From assembly GCA_964536015.1 (NCBI GenBank), contig CAZHVS010000003.1:186001-250000 (forward strand): DNA of 64,000 nt, read 5' to 3'. The DNA comes from CAZHVS01 sp964536015 (GTDB lineage: Bacteria; Bacteroidota; Ignavibacteria; Ignavibacteriales; Ignavibacteriaceae). Shown piece after piece: positions 7,474-15,723 of this stretch. The notes beneath the pieces were generated by a model. The model saw only the letters and a program-made list of their open reading frames with translations. It was not told the origin of the DNA and searched no databases. The translations under genes and the position numbers were made by a program. Each line of letters opens with the position of its first letter. The stretch's first letter is position 1.

Positions 7474-8100
7474 TTACTTGGAGTAAAGCTCAACAACTAA
7501 TTGTTCATTAGCATTCAACGGTACTTCAGATCTTTCAGGAATCTGAATAAAAGTTCCGCTCAAAGTAGCTTTATCAACTGATAACCATGTAAATAAATTA
7601 TCCTTCACTCTCTTAAGAGATTCATGGATAGCTTCTAATTTTTTACTTTTATCTTTAATTTTAATTACATCACCTGCTTTAAGGATAAATGAAGGAATAT
7701 CAACAGATTTATCATTAACCAACAGATGACCATGTTTAACTAACTGCCTTGCAGATTTTCTTGACGGAGCAAATCCTAAACGATAAACTACATTATCAAG
7801 CCGGCTTTCAAGAATTTTAATCAGGTTTTCACCGGTTCTGCCTTTCCTCCTGCTTGCTTCTTCAAAATAACTATGAAACTGTGTTTCCAGAATTCCATAT
7901 GTCCTTTTAATTTTTTGTTTCTCTCTTAATTGAATACCATATTCAGAAACTTTTGTTCTTCTTGATAAACCATGCTGACCGGGAGGATAATTTCTTTTTT
8001 CAATAGGACATTTTTCAGTAAAACACTTTTGTCCTTTTAGAAAAAGTTTTTGTCTTTCTCTTCTACATAATTTACAAACAGAATCAGTGTATCTTGCCAT
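7474..8100 (-). CDS. rpsD: Small-subunit ribosomal protein S4 (uS4), zinc-binding form
   Basis: Primary 16S rRNA-binding protein that nucleates 30S assembly; in many bacteria it represses the alpha operon. 208 residues. C9, C12, C26 and C31 form a CxxC...CxxxxC set typical of the zinc-containing form. The S4 RNA-binding domain (about 95-155) reads RLDNVVYRLGFAPSRKSARQ and LVKHGHLLVN. It lies 18 bases after rpsK. Confidence 0.97.
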   Translation of the reverse strand: MARYTDSVCKLCRRERQKLFLKGQKCFTEKCPIEKRNYPPGQHGLSRRTKVSEYGIQLREKQKIKRTYGILETQFHSYFEEASRRKGRTGENLIKILESRLDNVVYRLGFAPSRKSARQLVKHGHLLVNDKSVDIPSFILKAGDVIKIKDKSKKLEAIHESLKRVKDNLFTWLSVDKATLSGTFIQIPERSEVPLNANEQLVVELYSK

Positions 8101-8118
8101 TAAATTTCTCCGTCTAAA

Positions 8119-8505
8119 TTAAACTCTTCTTTTCTTTGGTGGTCTGCAACCATTATGAGGAATAGGAGTAATATCCTTTATTGAATTAATCTCCAAACCT
8201 GCAGTATTCAAAGCACGAATAGCAGACTCTCTACCAGAGCCAGGTCCCTGGACTCTCACTTCAACTTTTCTCAGCCCTAAACTAAATGCTTCTTTTCCTG
8301 CTGCTTCAGCAGTAACTTGTGCAGCAAATGGTGTATTTTTCTTTGAACCTTTAAAACCATTTCTTCCTGCGGAAGACCAGGCAACGGTATTGCCATAAAT
8401 ATCGGTTAAGGTAACAAGCACATTATTGAAAGTTGCTTTAATGTGAGCAATTCCATTTGCATCAACAACTGATTTTTTCTTTGTCTTTTTTATACTTTTT
8501 GCCAA
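8119..8505 (-). CDS. rpsK: Small-subunit ribosomal protein S11 (uS11)
   Basis: Platform protein of the 30S subunit near the Shine-Dalgarno helix. 128 residues, normal length. A short basic N-terminus is followed by GIAHIKATFNNVLVTLTD, GRNGFKGSKKNTPFAAQ and the C-terminal PHNGCRPPKKRRV that ends nearly all S11 proteins. It follows rpsM by 25 bases within the alpha block. Confidence 0.98.
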   Translation of the reverse strand: MAKSIKKTKKKSVVDANGIAHIKATFNNVLVTLTDIYGNTVAWSSAGRNGFKGSKKNTPFAAQVTAEAAGKEAFSLGLRKVEVRVQGPGSGRESAIRALNTAGLEINSIKDITPIPHNGCRPPKKRRV

Positions 8506-8530
8506 AGGTTACTCCTTTACATTTTCAATT

Positions 8531-8914
8531 TTATTTCTTTGCAGGTGTCTTTTTCTTACCGGCAACAGTCTTTCTCTTGCCTTTTCTTGTACGGGAATTT
8601 GTTCTAGTACGCTGTCCACGCACCGGTAATCCTTTTCTATGTCTCAGCCCTCTGTAAGAACCAACATCCATCAAGCGTTTGATATTCATCTGAACTTCAG
8701 AACGAAGAGCTCCTTCTACTTTATAATCAGCCTGAAGGACAGATCTAATTTCTGCAATTTCCGCTTCAGATAAAGCAGAAATTTTTTTGTCCGAATCTAT
8801 TTTTGCTTTTGCAATTACTTCTTTTGCTATATGCGGACCAATACCATAAATATACTGAAGTCCGTATAAAACTTTTTTATTTTTCGGTAAATCAACACCA
8901 GCTATACGAGCCAA
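8531..8914 (-). CDS. rpsM: Small-subunit ribosomal protein S13 (uS13)
   Basis: Head protein of the 30S subunit that bridges to the 50S subunit and contacts P-site tRNA. 127 residues. It has MARIAGVDLPKNKKV at the start, a helix-two-turn-helix region (IYGIGPHIAKEV), and the basic RHRKGLPVRGQRTRTNSRT motif. An unstructured Lys-rich tail follows (about 112-127). It is 19 bases downstream of rpmJ. Confidence 0.98.
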   Translation of the reverse strand: MARIAGVDLPKNKKVLYGLQYIYGIGPHIAKEVIAKAKIDSDKKISALSEAEIAEIRSVLQADYKVEGALRSEVQMNIKRLMDVGSYRGLRHRKGLPVRGQRTRTNSRTRKGKRKTVAGKKKTPAKK

Positions 8915-8933
8915 TTTTATCTCCTTTTATTAA

Positions 8934-9047
8934 TTAACCTTGACGTTGTTTATGTTTTGGATTTTTACAAATAACTCTTACAACGCCTTTACGCTTAATG
9001 ATTTTACAATTATCGCACATCTTTTTAACAGATGATCTTACTTTCAT
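8934..9047 (-). CDS. rpmJ: Large-subunit ribosomal protein L36 (bL36)
   Basis: A 37-residue zinc-ribbon protein of the 50S subunit, read directly from the strand. It starts MKVRSSVKKMCDNCKIIKRK and ends KNPKHKQRQG. The zinc ligands C11, C14, C27 and H32 are all present, so this is the zinc-binding form. It lies between infA (10 bases upstream) and rpsM (19 bases downstream), the standard place at the spc-alpha junction. Confidence 0.95.
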   Translation of the reverse strand: MKVRSSVKKMCDNCKIIKRKGVVRVICKNPKHKQRQG

Positions 9048-9057
9048 ATTAACTCCG

Positions 9058-9276
9058 TTATTTATACCTATAAGTAATTCTTCCTTTTGTCAGGTCATAA
9101 GGTGAAAGTTCAATAGACACCTTATCACCAGGAAGAATCTTTATAAAGTGCATTCTCATTTTTCCTGAAATATGAGCAAGAATTTCATGACCATTATCCA
9201 GCTTCACTTTAAAGTGAGCATTTGGTAATGTCTCAGTAATTACTCCGTCTATTTTAATTGGACCTTGTTTTGCCAT
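9058..9276 (-). CDS. infA: Translation initiation factor IF-1
   Basis: Binds the 30S A site during initiation and assists IF2 and IF3. 72 residues, normal length; a single OB-fold with GVITETLPNAHFKVKLDNGH, ILAHISGKMRMHFIKILPGD and the C-terminal GRITYRYK. Its ATG directly abuts the map stop codon with no spacer, indicating translational coupling. Confidence 0.97.
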   Translation of the reverse strand: MAKQGPIKIDGVITETLPNAHFKVKLDNGHEILAHISGKMRMHFIKILPGDKVSIELSPYDLTKGRITYRYK

Positions 9277-10038
9277 TTAACAAACTGTTAATATTTCAGG
9301 TTTATTTCCATTTACTAAAATCGTGTGCTCAAAATGAGCAGATGGCAAGCCATCTTTTGCACAGATAGTCCATCCATCAGAATCTACTATCACTTCGTAT
9401 CTACCCATATTCACCATTGGTTCTATTGCTAACGTCATACCACTCTTGAGTTTAGGTCCTTTGCCCTTCACTCCAAAATTCGGAATGGACGGATCTTCGT
9501 GCAATTTTTTTCCAACTCCGTGTCCGCATAAATCACGAACGACAGAGTAGCCATTTTTTTCAACATACTGCTGTATTGAAAATGAAATGTCCTGTAACCT
9601 TCCGTTTTCAAGTGCATTTTCAATTCCGATATACAGCGACTCTTCAGTTATTTTCATCAATCTTAATTTTTCTTCGCTTACAATTCCAACAGGGACAGTA
9701 ATTGCAGCATCCCCGAAGTATCCATTTTTGTTTACACCAACATCAATCGATACTATTTCCCCGCTTTTTAATTTTCTATCCCCAGGAATTCCGTGCACAA
9801 CTTCTTCATCAATTGAAACACAGATTGAAGCAGGATAAAACCTGCTATTCCCCTGTGAATAACCTTTAAATGCTGCGATTGCATTTTTCGATTTAATGAA
9901 ATCCTCAGCAATTAAATCCAACTCTCTTGTTGCAACCCCCGGTTGAATATATTTTTTTACAAGAGCCAAAGTTTCAGCAACAATTCGGCTGCTTTCTCTA
10001 ATAAAATCAATCTCTTTTTTGGATTTTATCTGAATCAC
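9277..10038 (-). CDS. map: Methionine aminopeptidase, type I
   Basis: Removes the initiator methionine from new proteins; a two-metal cytosolic enzyme. 253 residues. Metal-binding segments are VSIDVGVNKNGYFGDAA (two Asp), GHGVGKKLHEDPSIPNFG (His), AIEPMVNMG (Glu) and the C-terminal HFEHTILV (Glu). The start is GTG 10038. It follows secY by nine bases, the usual secY-map-infA order when adk is missing from the block, and runs directly into infA. Confidence 0.96.
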   Translation of the reverse strand: MIQIKSKKEIDFIRESSRIVAETLALVKKYIQPGVATRELDLIAEDFIKSKNAIAAFKGYSQGNSRFYPASICVSIDEEVVHGIPGDRKLKSGEIVSIDVGVNKNGYFGDAAITVPVGIVSEEKLRLMKITEESLYIGIENALENGRLQDISFSIQQYVEKNGYSVVRDLCGHGVGKKLHEDPSIPNFGVKGKGPKLKSGMTLAIEPMVNMGRYEVIVDSDGWTICAKDGLPSAHFEHTILVNGNKPEILTVC

Positions 10039-10047
10039 AATTAAAGT

Positions 10048-11382
10048 TTATCTTCTTCCTTTAATTTTTCCAGACTTCATAAATCCATCATAATGTCTCA
10101 TCAACAAATGAGATTCAATCTGTTGCAGGCTATCTAAAGCAACACCAACAACAATCAATAAACTTGTCCCACCAAAAAATTGCGCAAAACTAGGTGAAAC
10201 ACCAAATTTTCTTATAAACGCTGGCAGAATAGCAATAATTGCCAGAAATATTGAACCAGGTAAAGTTATTTTCGTCAATATATTATCGATAAAATCTGAA
10301 GTTGCTTTGCCAGGACGAATTCCAGGAATAAAACCACCTTGCTTTTTCATAGTGTCGGCAACTTCTTTAGGATTAAATGCAATTGCAGTATAGAAATAAG
10401 TAAAGAAGATAATCATCACTGCGTAGATAATAGAGTAGACAAACGAATCATATCTGAAGTTACTTGCTATACTTTGCATTACATCGCTGTTGGGGAAGAA
10501 AGATGCAACAGTACTGGGAATAAACATTATTGATTGAGCAAAAATTATAGGCATAACTCCTGCTGTATTAACCCTTAAAGGAATGTATTGAGTTACTCCG
10601 CCGTACACTTTTCTTCCAACAACTCTTTTAGCATATTGAACGGGAATTCTTCTTGTTCCCTGAGTAACAAGCACTACACCCGCAATAATAAAGAACATTA
10701 AAGCAAGAATTACAATTTCAATAATTAAGCTTCTTGTTCCTGAAGCAATTAACCTGTACTCATCAAGAATTGCAAACGGAAACCTATTGATAATACCGAT
10801 AAAGATAATTAAAGAAATACCGTTACCAATTCCCTTTTCAGTGATTTGTTCACCAAGCCACATAGTAAAAATAGTTCCGGCAGTTAATATAATTATTGTT
10901 CCGACAATCCAAGGAAATCCTTGAACGCCAACTGGAATAATTGAAGCACCTTCAAAAGAAGTATTATTAAGTTTTATCGTTACTCCCCAGGCTTGCATTG
11001 CTGCAATTAAAACAGTTCCGTAACGTGTTAACTGTGTAATTTTTTTCCTTCCTTCTTCACCTTCTTGTTGTAATTTCTGGAAATAAGGAACTACTGCACC
11101 CATTAGCTGTAAAATAATTGAGGCACTGATATAGGGCATAATACCAAGAGCAAAGATTGCAGCATTTGAGAAAGCACCACCAACAAATAAATCGTACAAT
11201 CCAAATAAACTATCTGAAGATTGATTGGACATTGCATTTGCAAGTAACCCTGAATCAACTCCTGGTAATGTAATATGACTACCAACCCTAACAATTAGCA
11301 AAAGAGATAAAGTGTAAATAACTCTCTGTCTAAGTTCGGTTATCTTAAAAATATTTCTGAAGGTTTCGGTTATCTTTGCCAT
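10048..11382 (-). CDS. secY: Protein translocase channel subunit SecY
   Basis: Forms the protein-conducting channel of the inner membrane with SecE and SecG. 444 residues with ten hydrophobic segments. The first membrane segment is preceded by ELRQRVIYTLSLLLIVRVG. The cytosolic loop GTRRIPVQYAKRVVGRKVYGG (shown in part) and the segment FNPKEVADTMKKQGGFIPGI are characteristic. It is embedded in the spc block, 11 bases after rplO. Confidence 0.97.
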   Translation of the reverse strand: MAKITETFRNIFKITELRQRVIYTLSLLLIVRVGSHITLPGVDSGLLANAMSNQSSDSLFGLYDLFVGGAFSNAAIFALGIMPYISASIILQLMGAVVPYFQKLQQEGEEGRKKITQLTRYGTVLIAAMQAWGVTIKLNNTSFEGASIIPVGVQGFPWIVGTIIILTAGTIFTMWLGEQITEKGIGNGISLIIFIGIINRFPFAILDEYRLIASGTRSLIIEIVILALMFFIIAGVVLVTQGTRRIPVQYAKRVVGRKVYGGVTQYIPLRVNTAGVMPIIFAQSIMFIPSTVASFFPNSDVMQSIASNFRYDSFVYSIIYAVMIIFFTYFYTAIAFNPKEVADTMKKQGGFIPGIRPGKATSDFIDNILTKITLPGSIFLAIIAILPAFIRKFGVSPSFAQFFGGTSLLIVVGVALDSLQQIESHLLMRHYDGFMKSGKIKGRR

Positions 11383-11393
11383 TTACTTTCGCT

Positions 11394-11855
11394 TTAAACT
11401 ATTTTTGTTGTTCCGCCTGCAGCTTCAATTTTTTGCTTTGCTGATTCACTGAAAGCATTTGCAGTTATATTTATTTTTGTTTTGATTTCGCCAGTGCCTA
11501 AAATTTTGATAGGCTTTTTAGCAGATGATATCAAACCAAATTTTTCAAATGCTGGAGCATCCAGCTCTGAAACGGTAATCTTTTTGCTGTCAATCAACTT
11601 TTGTATCTGATACAGATTAACAACCTGAAAATATACTTTGAAAATATTTGTGAAACCATGTTTAGGAACTCTTCTTTGTAAAGGCATTTGTCCACCTTCA
11701 AAAGCAGGTGTATAACGCGGAGCTCCTGAGCGTGAACGTTGACCGTTCATACCTCTAGTTGCCGTTCCACCGTGACCTGAACCTTCGCCTCTAGCAATTC
11801 TTTTTCTTTTCTTACGTGAGCCTTTGGCATACTTTAAATTACTTAATCTATCCAT
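11394..11855 (-). CDS. rplO: Large-subunit ribosomal protein L15 (uL15)
   Basis: Late-assembling 50S protein. 153 residues. The N-terminal Gly/Arg-rich arm (about 10-50) contains RKKRKRIARGEGSGHGGTAT and is followed by FEGGQMPLQRRVPKHGF. The globular C-terminal domain ends with AKQKIEAAGG. It lies four bases after rpmD. Confidence 0.97.
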   Translation of the reverse strand: MDRLSNLKYAKGSRKKRKRIARGEGSGHGGTATRGMNGQRSRSGAPRYTPAFEGGQMPLQRRVPKHGFTNIFKVYFQVVNLYQIQKLIDSKKITVSELDAPAFEKFGLISSAKKPIKILGTGEIKTKINITANAFSESAKQKIEAAGGTTKIV

Positions 11856-11859
11856 TCTT

Positions 11860-12042
11860 TTACTCGCTAATTTCTTCTACTTTAAGTAAGTGACTGACTT
11901 TTTTAACCATGCCTCTTATCTGAGGAGTATCATTATGAATTACCTGATAATTTGGTCTTCCAAGTCCAAGTGCTTTAATTGTCCTTTTTTGTTTTTCCGG
12001 ACGATCAATTATACTTTTTAATTGAGTTATTTTTAATTTCAT
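11860..12042 (-). CDS. rpmD: Large-subunit ribosomal protein L30 (uL30)
   Basis: Small 50S protein, 60 residues from ATG 12042: MKLKITQLKSIIDRPEKQKR followed by IKALGLGRPNYQVIHND. The open frame extends eight codons further up, but this ATG is preceded by GAGG at correct spacing and matches the family start. It lies 16 bases after rpsE. Confidence 0.95.
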   Translation of the reverse strand: MKLKITQLKSIIDRPEKQKRTIKALGLGRPNYQVIHNDTPQIRGMVKKVSHLLKVEEISE

Positions 12043-12058
12043 TTTTTCCTCTTTGAAC

Positions 12059-12574
12059 TTAAGCATTAAAAAGTTCTTTAACGGTCATACTTCTTTTAGA
12101 AGCCATAAATTTAGGATCAATTAAAGATAACAATCCTTTTAATGTGGCTTTAACCTGGTTATGTGGATTTGAAGAACCAAGAGATTTTGTAAGAATATCT
12201 GTAACTCCTGCCGCTTCAAGAACAGCACGAACACCACCACCAGCAATTAATCCGGTTCCCGGAGAAGCAGGTTTAAGCAACACTCTTCCAGCACCAAATT
12301 TTCCAATTATTTCGTGAGGAATTGTTCCTTTGTAAACCGGAACGGTAACAAGATTCTTTTTAGCATCATCAATGCCTTTAGAAATTGCATCAGTCACTTC
12401 ATTTGCTTTACCAAGCCCAATGCCAACAACACCAGCGCCGTTACCAACAACAACAATGGCGTTAAATCCAAATCTTCTACCACCTTTAACAACTTTAGCA
12501 ACACGATTAATATGAACGACTTTTTCTTTGAGTCCTTCAACTTCTGTTGTTTTATTTGCCCTTACTGCTTTCAA
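12059..12574 (-). CDS. rpsE: Small-subunit ribosomal protein S5 (uS5)
   Basis: 30S protein at the mRNA entry site, involved in decoding fidelity. 171 residues: an N-terminal dsRNA-binding-like half with INRVAKVVKGGRRFGFNA and VGIGLGKANEV, and a C-terminal half with LKPASPGTGLIAGGGVRAV. The start is TTG 12574, set by GGAG six bases upstream; no ATG is available nearby. The preceding 37 bases lead straight from the 3' end of a tRNA-Gln gene, which is unusual for the spc block. Confidence 0.96.
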   Translation of the reverse strand: MKAVRANKTTEVEGLKEKVVHINRVAKVVKGGRRFGFNAIVVVGNGAGVVGIGLGKANEVTDAISKGIDDAKKNLVTVPVYKGTIPHEIIGKFGAGRVLLKPASPGTGLIAGGGVRAVLEAAGVTDILTKSLGSSNPHNQVKATLKGLLSLIDPKFMASKRSMTVKELFNA

Positions 12575-12611
12575 TTATTTCTCCATTAATTACAATTTTT
12601 AATTACTTATG

Positions 12612-12682
12612 CTGCCGAGAGAGGAGTCGAACCTCTACATACGGCTCCAAAGGCCGCTGTCCTGCCATTAGACGACTCGGCA
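12612..12682 (-). tRNA. tRNA-Gln (anticodon TTG)
   Basis: Full cloverleaf on the minus strand, 71 bases. The acceptor stem is TGCCGAG / CTCGGCA with discriminator G. The D arm contains TAATGGCAGGAC. The anticodon stem GCGGC / GCCGT closes the loop CTTTGGA (anticodon TTG), and the T arm has GGTTCGACTCC. CCA is not encoded. It lies six bases after the rplR stop and 37 bases before rpsE, inside the spc genes and on the same strand. Confidence 0.95.
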
Positions 12683-12688
12683 AACAAA

Positions 12689-13054
12689 TTAAAACTTCAA
12701 ACCGCCTTCTCTGGCTCCATCAGCTATTGCTTTTACCCTGCCGTGATATCTGAAACCGTTACGATCAAATACTACTGCAGAAATTTTATTTTCAATAGCT
12801 TTTTTAGCAAGATAAATTCCTACTAACTTACTTTTTTCTACTTTATTTTTAGCTGATTTCAAATCGTCAGCTAATTCTTTTGATAATGATGAAACGGATA
12901 AAATTGTTTTTCCTTCAACATCATCAATAAGCTGAGCATAAACATTATCTAAACTTCTAAAGACTGACAATCTTGGTTTATCAGATGTTCCTGAAATTTT
13001 TTTTCTGATCTTAGTTTTTGCTCTTTCTCTTGTTACCGATTTCTTCTTAATCAT
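12689..13054 (-). CDS. rplR: Large-subunit ribosomal protein L18 (uL18)
   Basis: Brings 5S rRNA into the 50S subunit with L5. 121 residues: a basic N-terminus (RERAKTKIRKKISGTSDKPR), then SVFRSLDNVYAQLIDD, and the C-terminal signature VVFDRNGFRYHGRVKAIADG ending GAREGGLKF. It lies 15 bases after rplF. A tRNA-Gln gene starts only six bases past its stop codon. Confidence 0.97.
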   Translation of the reverse strand: MIKKKSVTRERAKTKIRKKISGTSDKPRLSVFRSLDNVYAQLIDDVEGKTILSVSSLSKELADDLKSAKNKVEKSKLVGIYLAKKAIENKISAVVFDRNGFRYHGRVKAIADGAREGGLKF

Positions 13055-13069
13055 ATTAAACCTTTAATC

Positions 13070-13609
13070 TTATTTACCTGCAGTTTTTCCAGCTTTACGT
13101 CTGATATATTCATCCGAATATTTAATTCCTTTACCTTTGTAAGGTTCAGGTTTTCTGAATGATCTAACTTTTGCGGCAACTGCACCAACTAATTGTTTAT
13201 CAATACCTGAAATAACTATTTGTGTTGGAGAAGTTGTTTCAATAGTTACTCCTTCAGGCGGAAAGAAATAAATTGGATGTGAATAACCAATATTAATAAA
13301 TAAATTTTTTCCTTTCATTTCTGCCCTGTAACCAACACCAACAATATCAAGTGTTTTTTTAAAGCCTTCCGAAACACCGGTAATCATATTCTGAATCAAA
13401 GCACGGGTAAGTCCATGCAATGCCCGATTCTCTTTAAGGTCGTTATTTCTGCTGATAATAATTTCTCCATCTTTCATTTCAATAGAAATGTTGGGATGAA
13501 AAGTATTTTCTAACTGCCCTTTGGTTCCTTTTACTTTAATGGTCTGTCCATCAAGGGTGACCGTAACATTTTTAGGTACTGAAATTGGTTTTTTACCTAT
13601 ACGTGACAA
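13070..13609 (-). CDS. rplF: Large-subunit ribosomal protein L6 (uL6)
   Basis: 50S protein close to the factor-binding site. 179 residues, two similar domains. The start is MSRIGKKPISVPKNVTV. The C-terminal domain carries the conserved PEPYKGKGIKYSDEYIRRK and ends AGKTAGK. It follows rpsH by 21 bases. Confidence 0.97.
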   Translation of the reverse strand: MSRIGKKPISVPKNVTVTLDGQTIKVKGTKGQLENTFHPNISIEMKDGEIIISRNNDLKENRALHGLTRALIQNMITGVSEGFKKTLDIVGVGYRAEMKGKNLFINIGYSHPIYFFPPEGVTIETTSPTQIVISGIDKQLVGAVAAKVRSFRKPEPYKGKGIKYSDEYIRRKAGKTAGK

Positions 13610-13630
13610 TTTAAAACTCCGTTCAAAAGA

Positions 13631-14026
13631 TTACCAAATTTTACAAATAATTTCACCGCCAATATTCTGTTGACGGGCTTCTTTATCGGTTAATAAACCT
13701 TTGGAAGTAGAGACTATGGAAATACCAAGGTTATTAAAAACTTTTGGAAGGTTATCACTTCCAGCATATTTTCTTAAACCAGGCTTACTAATTCTCTCTA
13801 ATCCAGATATTGCCGAAATACCATTATTGTATTTTAAAAGTAGTCTGATCAGGTTTTGTTTACCGTCTTCAACTACTTGATAATCAGCAATAAATTTTTG
13901 CTCTTTAAGAATTCTTGCTATTCCTTCTTTCATTTTAGAAAAAGGGATATCAACTCTTCTTTTATTAGCTTTAACAGCGTTTCTCGTTCTTGTTAAAAAA
14001 TCTGCAATAGGGTCTGTAACTGCCAT
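13631..14026 (-). CDS. rpsH: Small-subunit ribosomal protein S8 (uS8)
   Basis: Primary 16S rRNA-binding protein; in E. coli it also represses the spc operon. 131 residues. It opens with TDPIADFLTRTRNAV. The C-terminal domain has GISIVSTSKGLLTDKEARQ and GGEIICKIW, the usual ending. It lies eight bases after rpsN. Confidence 0.97.
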   Translation of the reverse strand: MAVTDPIADFLTRTRNAVKANKRRVDIPFSKMKEGIARILKEQKFIADYQVVEDGKQNLIRLLLKYNNGISAISGLERISKPGLRKYAGSDNLPKVFNNLGISIVSTSKGLLTDKEARQQNIGGEIICKIW

Positions 14027-14034
14027 AACTCTCC

Positions 14035-14304
14035 TTACCAGCTTGCCTTTTTAAGTCCAGGAATTTCTCCTCTTAATGCTTTTTCTCTAAGCACAAGACG
14101 GGATGTTCCAAATTTTCTGTAATAACCTCTGGCTCTGCCAGTAGTTGTACACCTGTTGTGTTGGCGGATAGGTGAAGAATCTTTAGGGAGTTTTTGTAAT
14201 GCTTCCCAATCACCATTTGCTTTTAATTCTTCACGAATTTTTTTATACTTTTCGTATAACTTTTTGCGTTTTTCTTCTCTTGCAAATAAACAAGTTCTTG
14301 CCAT
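14035..14304 (-). CDS. rpsN: Small-subunit ribosomal protein S14 (uS14), long zinc-free form
   Basis: 30S head protein. 89 residues, the longer form that lacks the CxxC...CxxC zinc site of the short form. Conserved segments are RQHNRCTTTGRARGYYRKFG and LREKALRGEIPGLKKASW. It lies 15 bases after rplE, the normal spc position. Confidence 0.97.
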   Translation of the reverse strand: MARTCLFAREEKRKKLYEKYKKIREELKANGDWEALQKLPKDSSPIRQHNRCTTTGRARGYYRKFGTSRLVLREKALRGEIPGLKKASW

Positions 14305-14319
14305 TAAATAACTCTTTCT

Positions 14320-14973
14320 TTATTTAACTTCTTTTTTTCTAAAAGGAAATCCGAATGCAAGCATTAATTCATAAGCTTCTGCATCGGTGTTAGCTGTTGT
14401 AACAAGTGTAATATCCATTCCGAGAACTTTAGTAACTTTATCAACATTAATTTCCGGAAAGATAATTTGTTCTTTAACTCCAAGTGTGTAGTTCCCTCTG
14501 CCATCAAAAGATTTATCTGATAAACCTCTAAAGTCACGTACACGAGGTAAAGCTACATTTATTAACCTGTCAAGGAATTCATACATTCTTTCACGTCTTA
14601 ATGTAACCATCACACCAATATTCATTCCCTGTCGAAGTTTAAAATTTGATATAGCTTTTTTAGCTTTTCTAACACTTGATTTTTGTCCGGTGATAGCTTC
14701 AATATCTCTAACAGCTTCTTCCATTATTTTTGGATCCTGAACTGCATCACCAACGCCCATATTAACTACAACTTTATCAATTTTTGGAACCTGCATTATA
14801 CTTTTATAACCAAGTTTATTCATTAATGCAGGAATAATTTCTTTTTTATAAACATTATGAAGGCGACAAGGAACTTTAATTTCCTTTTCCTTAGAAAATT
14901 CTTTAACTACTTCTTTTTTTGCGCCTTTGGCTTTTTCCTGAGCTGCTTCTTTTCTTTGTTTTTTATCTGCCAT
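14320..14973 (-). CDS. rplE: Large-subunit ribosomal protein L5 (uL5) with N-terminal extension
   Basis: Binds 5S rRNA and contacts P-site tRNA. 217 residues, about 38 more than the usual 179. The core starts near residue 37 (VPCRLHNVYKKEIIPALM) and includes VPKIDKVVVNMGVGDAVQDP, RRERMYEFLDRLINVALPR and EQIIFPEINVDKV. The first 36 residues are Lys/Glu/Ala-rich and look disordered. There is no in-frame Met at the usual start, so the extension is probably translated. It follows rplX by 19 bases. Confidence 0.96.
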   Translation of the reverse strand: MADKKQRKEAAQEKAKGAKKEVVKEFSKEKEIKVPCRLHNVYKKEIIPALMNKLGYKSIMQVPKIDKVVVNMGVGDAVQDPKIMEEAVRDIEAITGQKSSVRKAKKAISNFKLRQGMNIGVMVTLRRERMYEFLDRLINVALPRVRDFRGLSDKSFDGRGNYTLGVKEQIIFPEINVDKVTKVLGMDITLVTTANTDAEAYELMLAFGFPFRKKEVK

Positions 14974-14992
14974 ATTGAATCAACCTAAAACT

Positions 14993-15322
14993 TTAATTCT
15001 GAAACATTTCACCGGAAGCAACACTAATACGAGCGATTTTTTTCTTACCGGTTTTTTCATCAATAATTATTTTTGCACCAATTCTTGTAGGTTCGTTAGA
15101 TTTCGGATCGAGAATCATCACATTGGAAACATGTATTGGTGCTTCCTTTTCAAGAATTCCACCCTGAGGATTTTTCTGGGTTGGTTTGGTGTGTCTTTTA
15201 CGCAGATTTACACCTTCAATAATAATTCTTGATTTTGCAGGAAAAACTTTTAATACTTTTCCTTTTTTGCCTTTATCGTTTCCAGCAATTACGACAACTA
15301 AATCATTTTTTTTAATATTCAT
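14993..15322 (-). CDS. rplX: Large-subunit ribosomal protein L24 (uL24)
   Basis: Assembly-initiator protein of the 50S subunit. 109 residues. A KOW motif lies near the N-terminus (DLVVVIAGNDKGKKGKVLKV), followed by GVNLRKRHTKPTQKNPQGGI and EAPIHVSNVMILDP. It lies 14 bases after rplN. Confidence 0.97.
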   Translation of the reverse strand: MNIKKNDLVVVIAGNDKGKKGKVLKVFPAKSRIIIEGVNLRKRHTKPTQKNPQGGILEKEAPIHVSNVMILDPKSNEPTRIGAKIIIDEKTGKKKIARISVASGEMFQN

Positions 15323-15336
15323 TTAAGTATAATTCC

Positions 15337-15705
15337 TTATAAAACTTCAGGTGCTAATGAAACAATTTTCATGTACTGCTTTTCTCTTAATTCTCTTGCA
15401 ACCGGGCCAAATATACGTGTCCCTCTGGGTTCGCCTTGAGCATTTAACAATACAGCAGCATTTTCATCAAACCTGATGTATGAACCATCTTTTCTTTTAA
15501 CTTCTTTTTTTGTACGAACGATAACCGCACGAGATACTTCCCCTTTTTTTACCTGTCCATTAGGCATTGCAGATTTAACTGAAACAACAATCAAATCTCC
15601 AACAGAAGCATACCTGCGATCACTTCCGCCAAGTACTCTGATACAACGTACTTTTTTTGCACCGGAATTATCGGCAACGACTAAATTAGTTTCTTCTTGA
15701 ATCAT
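15337..15705 (-). CDS. rplN: Large-subunit ribosomal protein L14 (uL14)
   Basis: 50S protein that forms an intersubunit bridge. 122 residues, normal length. It has MIQEETNLVVADNSGAKKV, RCIRVLGGSDRRYASVGDLI, RFDENAAVLLNAQGEPRGTR and the ending KIVSLAPEVL. It lies 18 bases after rpsQ. Confidence 0.98.
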   Translation of the reverse strand: MIQEETNLVVADNSGAKKVRCIRVLGGSDRRYASVGDLIVVSVKSAMPNGQVKKGEVSRAVIVRTKKEVKRKDGSYIRFDENAAVLLNAQGEPRGTRIFGPVARELREKQYMKIVSLAPEVL

Positions 15706-15723
15706 TTGCTTAACTCCTTATAC

